Assembly: GCA_905250885.1 (NCBI GenBank)
Contig: CAJNOQ010000867.1
Span: 1 to 39,766 of the forward strand
Source: Didymodactylos carnosus
Lineage: Eukaryota > Rotifera > Eurotatoria > Philodinida > Philodinidae
Direction of reading: 5' to 3'
Length of the DNA: 39,766 nt
Made by a program: the position numbers and the translations under genes. Of this stretch, positions 30,389 through 39,766 are shown piece by piece; positions within the stretch are counted from its first letter, which is position 1; the number at the start of each line of letters is the position of its first letter. The notes under the pieces are model-generated. The model searched no databases. It saw only the letters and a list, made by a program, of their open reading frames with translations, and was not told the origin of the DNA.

Positions 30389-33300
30389 TCAGAAGAATTT
30401 CAACTTTTGAAACTTACTTTCTAATACCAGACTTCCCACTGATTTCTCGTAGATTGCATTTAATGGATTTAGAAGTTCAAGAACCTAAGTTATTAAAACG
30501 TATCACAAGATTTATCTTAACATCTTTCGATAGTCATATCATGCAAACTTTTGTCGTAAAATTTTGAACACAATTTCTATTTATTTTCTATAGTTTTTAC
30601 TCGAAAAATTATAGCACTTTTTAAGTCTTTGATAGTATAATTCTGATATTTATATTTACTTACTTTGAAAAGTTGTTCAAATAACATTTTAGCATTCTGT
30701 TCTTTTCTAGTTACACACATTTGTGCGTAGAGCGCATATGAGAAGCAAGCTTTAATTGAACGAACGGTTTCTGGATCATCAAGAGTATGATCTAAATGAA
30801 AAAAATGAAATTACAAGGACTTTTAGAAAAAAAAGATTTATTCGATTACCATCAGTGCATAGGACTATTGGATAGATAAGTGCGAGCTCTTGCTCGTGGA
30901 GATTTAAATTATTAAATTTATTGGCAAAATCAAACATTCTTGATACCATTTTCTTTCCATGCATTTGAGTCATCCATCGACGTGTATACTGAAGACCATT
31001 CGGATATATTTGATAACATTCACCATTAACAAGAATGCAGGAATATTTTAACTAATATAGAATAATGGTGAGAAAAGAAGATACATGTCGTTTGTGCTAA
31101 ACTAACGTACCATGTAATAATCCATTCCTCTATGTAGCATCATCTTTTGAAAATCTTCAGCATTTATTTCATTCGTACCGGGAATCTAAAAGTCATGGTT
31201 TTAAACGAAAATGTTCGATTATCTAATTTTTTTGTTAGACGTTTTACCTTTTTAAATGCGGCAATCATATTTTTGACGTGCATTGGGATAGCAGCTACAA
31301 GTAAAAAAAATGAACACTACATTTTGAAAAAAGTTTTAAGTTCTCTTTAAAGTTCTCTTTTTACCGCGAAGGCCAGCATAAACTTCTGAAACGGATGCAT
31401 TATTGCCAGGATAATCTGTGATCTGAAAATTAATTAAAAAAAATTCAGACATCTGATCTGCAATGGCATTCGGTTTCCTTTTTTCGAGAGCTAATCTGCG
31501 TACTTTAGATTATTTTATTTGTTATTTAGAAACAAAATATGGTAGTGATTCAAAAGAGAATTTTGCATCAAGGAGAGAAGAGTGAACTGTTAGTTTATAG
31601 CACAATTATGTGTAATGAGGTCTTGTCGTTATAATGTGTCGCTACTATACCGTTGTTCGTTCATATTTTAGCGGAAACTGACTCGGCTAGTCACAGAATA
31701 TATGAATAGTGTTAACATGCTATTATTCAGATCAATATGATATGGAACTTCGGTACTATGAAACAAGTTTAAAACTGCTCTTTCACGTACTAACCCCACG
31801 ATTAATGAGTGCATGCATACGCTCTTGTAATTCGTAAACGTGTTTTGAAAAGCGCTGAAAAACGTTGTGAGTTGTCCATCTCAAATACCTAAAAAGTATC
31901 ATCATAAACATATAAAAGTTTCATACAGGACATGTGATCACTCTTTACCTGATAAATGTTGATTCTTCGTAATTGAGTTGTGGAAATAAATTTGTGTTTG
32001 ACAGTTTTAGTGAGATACTCTTCATTCTTTTCAAAGCCATTGTTGAAAATATTCCAACAACGGCCTGATCAGCTTCATTGAGCTCATCTTCTGGACGAGG
32101 CTGTGTTTCATCAATGTTGAAATCTTCTGGCAAAAATGTTATATTATGATATTTTGATACACGTGAGTTTGATTGAAGAATATTTTTCGATAGATGCTGA
32201 CGTGGATTAGTAAAGTATAACTGATGTAGATTCGTCTCAAGAAACTGTCGAGGAATAGAGTAAGGTGACTGAAGGTGAGATAATTGGATAATAGTGTTGG
32301 TGGATTGAAAAAACGCAGGTAAGTTGGTCAACGATAAATTGGATTGCCAATTTTCACTTGAATAAACTTTTTTTGTATTTTGGACAATTGTATTGGAAGG
32401 AACTTGGCTAACACACAATGCATCTAGACATAAAAGGAAGAATATGGCAATGATACAGTTGTCATAGTCATTACATAAGAGTTGAGTCAATCGGTACAAA
32501 TGTTTCTTTTAAGGCCGCTCCCAGGTCCAAAACCTATCTCAGCCCAGGTAGGTCTGATCTGAACCAAACTTTCAGGGAATATTGATCATGTTAAAGAGTG
32601 GTGACGAAATTTTTTTGGTGCCACTTACAACTGTTCATGGGAGGGTGCCACAACAAGGGCCAAAATTAGGCGTCTACCACGTGCAAGGTTTTTCATTCCA
32701 GGTAAATGATGGAGAGCTCGGGCTGGTTTTGTTTTGCAGTAAACACCTATGGCTAGGAGTTGACAGAGCCCGATTTTTGAATTTCTCATTTGCTGATTTC
32801 TGGTGCTTAATAGAACTATAAAGTCTGAAAAATCCTTGGAAATCCTCATTTCTATAAAAAACGGAAGCATAATTTAAAAATCGGGCGCTGTCAACTCCTA
32901 CCTGTAGGTGTTATCTACAAATCAACAAAAAAACTTTTCTTTCTCCGATGTACCGTTACCGAGAATTCCTGCACGTGGCGAAAGCCCTGCTAAAAAGCAG
33001 TCTTAAGAAAAACGCAAAATAAGTTTTGATTCTGTTAAACGCGTTGTTCTTAAAAAAAAATAATAATAATTTGTTGATAGGGCCTTAAGGAAACTTGTCT
33101 TTTGAGAAAAAAAGCTTGATCCATCAAGAAACCAGCAATAAAAAGTGATTGAATGACTGTTATACGCTTAAGATTTGCAGAACAAACATTTATGATCAAA
33201 ATTAGGCACAGTACAACCGTGTGCAACCTTGTGTAAAAAGTTCAAAGCATTTTTCTAGAAATCTTGAAATGCACCAAAAAATGTACGATCTTTTCTCTTT

Positions 33301-34209
33301 TGTAAGTTGTAACTAAAAGTATTGAGTTAGTTCAAGTTAAAACCCATCCAGGTTCTACAGCTTATTTCTCGTCGAAGATTTTTGGGAAATAAATGGTTCT
33401 ATTTTTTCTTACCCTGATCCATTTGTATGTGTTCTGGATCGTCATTTTCTGAATTTTTATCACTAGTAGATCCCACAGATTCGGGTGAATTAACTTCTGT
33501 TCCTTGTTGATTAAGACGTTGTTCTCTCAAAGCTTTTTCTTTCACCAATTTTGGGATTCGACCCATTCGAACACCTTGAAATAAAAGTTTATTTAATAGT
33601 TTTTAGAAACAAGAAGAAAGAAAATGATTACCATCAACTGACATTCCTTCTTTCATACATTTTTGAAATCTGCATGATTTACATCGATTTCGATTTTCAA
33701 CATTAATTATACATCGGTTGCCGAAATAACAGCGATATTTTTCTTTACGTAATATGCTTCGTTTGAAAAAACCCTAAAAAAATAAAAAACACTGCCTGCT
33801 TAGTATTATTAGTAGTCACAATCTTAGTCTTAGTTAAAAAATAAGATACAAATCTTAGCATTTGATCAATCAACTTGGAGTTTGAACATCACGCACCTTA
33901 CACCCCTCACATGTGGAAATTCCATAATGCGCACCGGTTGCCTTATCTGTGCATACACGACTAAAAAAAATAAACAGAAAACTCCAGGTGAACACACTAT
34001 GAATTTGTGTACAGAACAGAAATGTACCATTTTCCAAATGGAAAAGCAACTTTGGGCTTTTTAACTTTGATTTCACTTGTATCACCATCAGTATCGTCTA
34101 AATTGTCATAACTACTGTTCGAGCATAGTGCTTGATCGGACATAGGTGTAGTATGTTCATATTCGATGTCAGAACATTCCATGTTTGGATCATCGCTTAA
34201 ACTACCCAT
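30389..34209 (-). CDS. Nuclear hormone receptor (probably NR1-like), 12 exons, 574 aa
   Basis: Exons: 34209-34028, 33960-33897, 33773-33632, 33574-33413, 32423-31949, 31888-31795, 31422-31365, 31294-31248, 31185-31111, 31051-30850, 30791-30664 and 30484-30389, all GT-AG and in phase. The DNA-binding domain (61-130) has finger 1 cysteines 61, 64, 78, 81 and finger 2 cysteines 97, 103, 113, 116. The P-box region is CEGCKGFFKRS, and GVRMGRIPK follows as a C-terminal extension, which resembles NR1 receptors. A Ser/Gln-rich hinge of about 200 residues follows. The ligand-binding domain shows a helix 3-4 signature (FKKIPGTNEINAEDFQKMML, the usual DQ altered) and a helix 8-like LNLHEQELALIYPIVL. It should be a nuclear, DNA-binding transcription regulator; ligand and subfamily are unknown. 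The last exon is uncertain: a consensus donor (GAAA|gtaagt, 30418/30417) follows LVLE at 562-565, so a further exon may replace the ending SKFQKLKFF. Confidence 0.92.
32424..33412 (-). other. Hinge intron of the nuclear receptor (989 nt) with inserted repeat
   Basis: This is by far the longest intron of the gene; the others are roughly 55-375 bases. It interrupts the hinge between CAGG|gtaaga and tctag|ATGC. The part from about 32512 to 32920 is less AT-rich than its surroundings and contains the inverted repeat at 32739-32916, so it is probably inserted DNA. The 79- and 81-codon ORFs inside it show no known domain. Confidence 0.7.
32739..32916. mobile_element. Inverted-repeat (foldback-like) element in the receptor intron
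   Basis: The left arm 32739-32784 includes AACACCTAT and GGAGTTGACAGAGCCCGATT. The right arm 32871-32916 includes ATCGGGCGCTGTCAACTCC and TAGGTGTTATC. The arms pair over about 45 bases with several differences, around a core of about 86 bases. The insertion may extend left to about 32512. Confidence 0.6.
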
Positions 34210-37200
34210 TTTGATTGTTATTCAGCAGATAATATTTATTTTAATATCTAAAATTAATTAAGAACCATCTTCAATTACAGCAGACTATAGCGGCGATGAA
34301 AGTGGAAAGTGTTTTGAAAAAAATAGTACTATCTTAACTTAATGATAGTCAGCATTTTCCGAAACTAACTACAGTCAAAAATAAGCTAAAAACCGTCCGT
34401 CTGTCAATTAAAACTGACTACATAGGAATAAAATAGTTAACATTTGAAATTACAATGGCAAAAAAATAAAATATATTTTTAGATATAAATTTTCTGACCT
34501 TAATTAACTTGATATAATGCTTTGTATGGTGAAGTTTATTGGTGGATTTGTTCTTTATTTATTATTTCCTTTTCTCCTGAAGCTTAATCCTTCTTTTATT
34601 CGGACTCATGGTACAAAAATAATTCAATACATTAATATTAGTCTACAAACACAATATTCTTTAGCTCTATTATGATGATTCTATTCCTGTTGCCCTCAAT
34701 AAAAAGAAAACAAGGTAGAATATATTGTTCATTAAAAAACGCATGGATATGAACGATCAATTATTTACTAGAATTCAAAACAATTTAATTGAGGTAAGTT
34801 AAAGACAGAACACAGAGAAAATCACTAAATCAGATCCTCAGTGGAAACTTTGAATGATTTATAAAGTTGGATGATTAATTTAAAATTTAATCGCTAGTAC
34901 TCTCAGATTTCAAAACTTTTATAGATATTCTACTTCTACGTATAAAATTAGTTTACAGGTAAATGTTTAGACAATAAAAAGCACTAGGTTAATAAACATA
35001 TAAACTCGTTAACCTTGATACATAAATGTAGTTTTCATTTATGGAAAAAAGTCGAGACAAAAAAAAGAAATACTTGAAAAATAAACAAACACAAACTTCT
35101 GTGCAACAAAAGGAAAAGAGAATTCTGTTTTGTAACGCTGTTATATTTCTACTTATTCTTTTCTTTTCTTTCTTTTTCTTTGACAGGCAACAAAAAAATG
35201 GCACCATCAAAGACACAGCTTCACATTCAAAGAATAAAGAAAAAGTTAATAATTTACTATTCATTTCACAGATTTTGCGAGTTCTCAGCTTGCAATTTGA
35301 AAAATGGAAACACACACTATCTATCATACTGGTTCTTCCAGTTATATTTTGTTTTAAATAAGGACAAAACCTAAAAATAGCTAGCTCATCTAGGTTAAAT
35401 ACTAATTTTAGCTATTTTTGAAATACTTATAAACCACTCAAAGTCACCTAAATTGGCTCAAAAGTTTCATGGCATACTCAATTGCACATACTGAACATCA
35501 TTTGTTTACTCTAAGCTTTGAAAATCTGTATTTATTTTCAAAATAGAAAAATATGAATAAAATTCCTAAACTTGTGTCTTTTACTAAAATTCATTAATAG
35601 AGATCTTGAACTAGAGTAGATCGACAGAGGGTAGTCTGATGATTGAAACTCACTTGCGAGAATTAAAAATCTATTATTTTTTCATTGTACAGTAGCCTAC
35701 ATTTTCAAACATACACATGAAGTACACACCCACGAATAATATTTTTTCTTTCTTTTATGTCATTCCCCCCCCCCTCCTGAATTCCTCTGAAAGAGGAAGA
35801 ACAAGAAGTGAAAGTTTATCAAGGAAGAAAGTACTAGAAATCTAAAAATGTCAACCGTCTCATACCTTCCTCTTCTAACGTTTGCGACGTACGTGAACCC
35901 ACGAACAATACTGAATATACATTGTGTATGCGGACTAGGTAAAGGAGAATATATTTGCGTAGAAACAGTATTTTAAGATACTAACACACTCGGGACATAG
36001 ATTTCATCCAGCCCCAACTTAGTCCATCACGTTTAAATGGAGGAGTTACACTTTAGACCCAAGATCTGCGTTGATAAACTTTTTTTCTAGAAATATGCCC
36101 TTCAGTTGGGGTTAGAGAGGGCATATTGACCTACATATTCACACTTCTTGTCACATTAAGTTAACCTATATTAGTGGTATCATTATCACAAAAAATCAAT
36201 TATTAAATACTTCCATAAGGAAACACATTTAAAGTCGTTCTGTCTTCGTTTAAGAATTTATAACTTATAATTCTATTCACTGGTTTTTTCCATTCTTCTG
36301 CTTTTCTTCTGTTTCTGTGGTTACGTTCGTGAACGGAAGAGTTCACACATTCTTCATACTACGCAAAATGAAGAAACAATAATAGTATTTCAGAATTAGA
36401 AAAAACACGATAAATTTGCTGTTTCATAGTTAGAAAAGAAAAAGAACGTCTTTTTTGAACAGAGAGAATAAAACACCTAGTCACGCTTGAAATGTGTAAA
36501 TAATCATGATTCTAGGGCCGAAAACTATGGAAAAGAAAAGCACTATCAGTCGCAACTAAAAATTAAATTGTGCGGGTGTTTTTCATATTTATTTAACAAA
36601 CTAAAAGAAGATGAACACTTTTATAACCTTGCATTTCTATATTCCAGTTTCTATATTTATGTGATAAAACGCGTTCTAATAGACATAAAGAACATTCTGA
36701 AATGATTATGCACATACATTGTGAGTATTTTACACAAGAGAACGTTTTATCGATGGTCTGATTGAACTAATAATGGAAGAATCCATCAACGACTTGTCAG
36801 ATTGCAAACGTTGCCTCTGGAAATACTAATATACAGCTAATTATATTAATAATAATTATAATGCGATAAAATGCCCATATTCCTCAAAAATGTGGAACGA
36901 AAAAAGATGGATCGTTTCCGGAAAAATACTTAGTTATAGCTAAATACATCTTTTTTTTCAGTTAGAAAACAAATAAAAAATGTTTCCACGCGGATTCCTC
37001 CGACTTTTACACGATATTAACTCGAGAAGAACGCATTATACACACTTTATAGTCCAAGTTATGTAAAAATCCATATCTTTTTCAACCGAAAAAAACGTCG
37101 TTTTTGAGAGACACTGATATACCTCTCGGGCATCGAAATACTAATTTTATCATTATTTCTGAATTTTTTTAATATTGCTGATTAGAAAAAGCATAGCTAT

Positions 37201-39105
37201 ACATGTCCCACAGAAATCCATTTATTCTCATAATTTTTTAACAAAGTATACCGTCATTTGAACAACCTCATGCATTTTGATATGAATGAAATTCATCGAA
37301 AGAATAGGAAATCCAAACTTATTTCAATATGAAAAATGTCATCGAAGTTTTTGTTCAAATATCGCGAGAACGAGAACGAAAGCACTTTTTTCCGTTTAGT
37401 CACAATACGCTGGTACCTAGGATCTAGTTTTGCACTTTGTGAGATACCCTCTCGACAACTTTTCGGAATATAATTATCCTATTCATTATTCAAGTATCAT
37501 TGTTCTACTCCTCTAAGAGTTATTCTGAAAGTTCAGATTTCGGTTGTTTATATACATCAATGACATGCTCTTTTTAAGTACAAAAATTTTGTTGTAAACT
37601 ATGCTGAATTGGGTGCGACAAAAATACTTCCTTTCGTAAATTCCTACTCAATTGATAAATCATCTATATTTGTGATAGAATTTTATGACTTAGAAAATGA
37701 AAAGAAATCTCTTCAGTATAGGAAAAAAAAACACTGTTATGTTCGCAATAAGTACAAATGTACTTGATTTAATTATTAGAAGCCGGAAAAGTGATGTGAT
37801 CTTTGCATTCAAGTTTTTAATGTTTGTTTTATCTACCTAATTAGATTTCCACATGCTTAAATTTATCTGGATTGGATAATAATTGAATGAGATATTTTTA
37901 ATAAATAATAATTTATTTTAATCACCGCTAGATGAAAGGACATCAAAGGTCACAACATGTAAAACGATGAGCCCCCTCTAAGATCTAGATATACATAAAA
38001 AGAGTGTAACAAGAGAAGTAAAATAAAAAATAAGAAAGAAACCAAGAATGAAAAAAAATACGTAGACAGCAACTACAAACATCGATTGAAGTAAACAATA
38101 GAAGTAGCACAAAAGCAAGCTAAGTAAAAATAACAATCAACTGTTGAAGATATGATTAAATAATGTTCTATTAAAGGACAAAAGTGAAGAGAAAGAAGTA
38201 ACTGACTGTGGAAGATTATTCCAGTTAGTTAATGTAGATCAAAAAAAAGATTTTATAATTTCAGAAAAAAACTTTGTGTAAGACATGGAATACGAACATA
38301 TTCGGTGTGCTAATGATGAAGAAGAGAGAAATTAGGTGGCTATATTGTATAAAATATGTGGAAAGGATTTAAATGGTGGTACATTTGATAGAAATGAACA
38401 ATTTTTGTGATGTATTCAGGCTTATGAAAACAAGCTCATGCCAAAGAGCTAAGCCTTTATGAACAGCATGTCTTAGTTGTACAATCAGTACTATCTGACT
38501 GTATTTTACTCAAAACAGCGCAAAAAATTCAACAAAAACACATATTTTCTAGGCTTTGTAAAAAGTACCAAACAGCCCGTTCTTAAAATACAGTTTCACT
38601 AAACTTCGAGCGTTAGAATCCCACAGATTCCAAAAGCTTTTGGTTTTTATCACAAAATAACTTGATAATCTTCGGATGGACCGTGGAGTGTCTCATATCT
38701 GAGATCACCTCCAGGAGGTCAACCTCATTCAGTTACACCAAAAGATTTAGTGCATTAAAAATAATAAGTTTCAAAACCTAATTTTATCCTCTTTCGTCTT
38801 CAGAACTGCTTTCAAATGCTTAATTCAGTCTTATTCATCTCAATCTAGACAGAAACCATTCTGCTTGTGCTTAGTTAACTTAATATAAAGACAGCCTTTA
38901 AGAACCTGGTAACTTAGAGAGAGAATTAATAAGGAAGTAATACTGTACTGGTACATAATAGATAACTCATTGTGTTGTCTCCTCACTGTAAAACGGAAGT
39001 TCAGATAAGTATAAGTGGCTGACATTCAGCCAGTTATATGCATCAGCCAGTCGCTTATGTGGAACATGAAATAAGTTGTTACAAGAGGCTGAAAAAGCGA
39101 CTTAA

Positions 39106-39224
39106 AGGCCTTGTCTACACTACAAAAGTTAAAGGAGCTTTAAGGAATTCTGTTGGCTAAAAGTGAGTTTAAGCCAATAGAATTGCTTAAAGCTCCTTTA
39201 ACTTTTGTAGTGTAGACAAGGCCT
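39106..39224. mobile_element. Near-perfect hairpin MITE-like element, 119 bp
   Basis: Arms 39106-39158 and 39172-39224 match at 51 of 53 positions by eye, starting AGGCCTTGTCTACACTAC. The loop is 13 bases. It has no coding capacity, so it would be a non-autonomous DNA element mobilised by a transposase elsewhere. The flanks (TTAA on the left, AAT or TAAT on the right) leave the target-site duplication ambiguous. Confidence 0.75.
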
Positions 39225-39248
39225 AATCTGATATTTATTTCGTTGTCT

Positions 39249-39290
39249 GCTTTTAGCCACACATAACTGCCACTAATAGTGGCTAAAAGC
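39249..39290. repeat. 12-nt perfect stem hairpin
   Basis: GCTTTTAGCCAC at 39249-39260 pairs exactly with GTGGCTAAAAGC at 39279-39290. The word GGCTAAAAG also occurs at 39155-39163, at the loop of the neighbouring 119-bp hairpin. This suggests a nested or composite origin. Confidence 0.5.
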
Positions 39291-39766
39291 TGGATTGGTA
39301 AGAATTCTGCCACAGATAAGAAAATGTGTGAATCTTACTTTCCCATTGGTGAATACCAAACAAAAGGCAAAGAAGTAAAAACGATGTCGCAGAAGTATGT
39401 TTCTTGCTCAGAGATCCAAGAAAAAATGTGAGAAACTAATCGAATTTTATATAGTTAGATTCAGATTTTCATCTAGATCATAAATACAAAATTTATTTTG
39501 AATAACAAGACTATGGTAAATAAAAAATCAACTTTTTTATATTTCCCTTTCTGAACTATATGTAAAAAAGACAATTTTTTCTTTTCTTTTGCTATACAGT
39601 GAGAGTGTCCACCTGATGTCACGTGACATAAAACAAGTTGTTTTATGCAAGATTTATTCAATCTTTCAAATATCCACAGATCGGCACAACACAGCCGCCA
39701 AAACATATGCTCAAAATGTTTGTATATACTCAGAATTTTGAGCTCTATCCGAATCTCAATCCTTCA

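Larger units (their letters stand above)
34210..39766. other. Region upstream of the receptor; no gene supported
   Basis: This AT-rich DNA begins with the 5' flank of the receptor gene. At 35205 a strong acceptor-like tract (ttctttttctttgacag) is followed by an open plus-strand frame to 35361, with no recognisable domain. There is a C10 run at 35765-35774. A small hairpin pairs 36092-36101 with 36118-36127 (AATATGCCCT / AGGGCATATT), nested near GCCCCAACT / AGTTGGGGT. The 119-bp hairpin at 39106-39224 and the 12-base stem at 39249-39290 are listed separately. I see nothing else from 36.2 to 39.0 kb. Confidence 0.5.

Noticed and set aside
32582..32870. Two overlapping ORFs inside the receptor hinge intron
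   Set aside because: They span the inverted-repeat insertion and have no recognisable protein family. Splicing across this region is strongly supported.
1..39766. CRISPR array, operon, rRNA, intact tRNA, telomeric repeat or intact transposase
   Set aside because: None was seen by eye on either strand. The genes are intron-rich eukaryotic genes and the mobile elements are short and non-coding.

Overview
The window looks like nuclear DNA from an AT-rich invertebrate animal. It carries GT-AG introns, a nuclear hormone receptor (an animal-specific family), a J-domain protein, and long low-complexity proteins rich in Ser, Thr, Asn and Gln. The base composition, small introns and many short inverted-repeat insertions would fit a bdelloid rotifer, but that is an inference and no marker in the window proves it.

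I rebuilt three multi-exon genes by checking splice sites and reading phase at every junction. (1) On the minus strand, 13948 to 2941, nine exons encode a 3,033-residue, almost wholly disordered, probably nuclear protein. Its only ordered-looking part is a short leucine zipper immediately after the start codon. I do not recognise the family. (2) On the plus strand, 21852 to 28002, three exons encode a 577-residue J-domain co-chaperone whose C-terminal half carries two C2HC zinc-finger motifs and a third, variant one. (3) On the minus strand, 34209 to 30389, twelve exons encode a 574-residue nuclear receptor with a complete two-finger DNA-binding domain and a recognisable but divergent ligand-binding domain.

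Layout: 1-2940 is A-rich non-coding DNA that includes an inverted, about 96% identical copy of 140 bp from exon 7 of gene 1. Positions 2941-13948 hold gene 1. Positions 13949-21851 form a gene-poor AT-rich gap of about 8 kb with two inverted-repeat elements. Positions 21852-28002 hold the J-protein gene, whose two introns (3.06 and 1.36 kb) contain most of the repeats. Positions 28003-30388 are intergenic, with one near-perfect hairpin and a decayed coding-like stretch. Positions 30389-34209 hold the receptor, with an inverted-repeat insertion in the hinge intron. Positions 34210-39766 have no gene I can support, but do have a 119-bp near-perfect hairpin that looks like a non-autonomous DNA transposon.

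Nothing in the sequence links the three genes into one pathway. There is no CRISPR array, operon, rRNA gene or intact tRNA. The most unusual observations are the zipper-headed giant disordered protein, the J-domain plus C2HC-finger architecture, the receptor's apparently interrupted AF-2 helix, and the inverted partial copy of gene 1.
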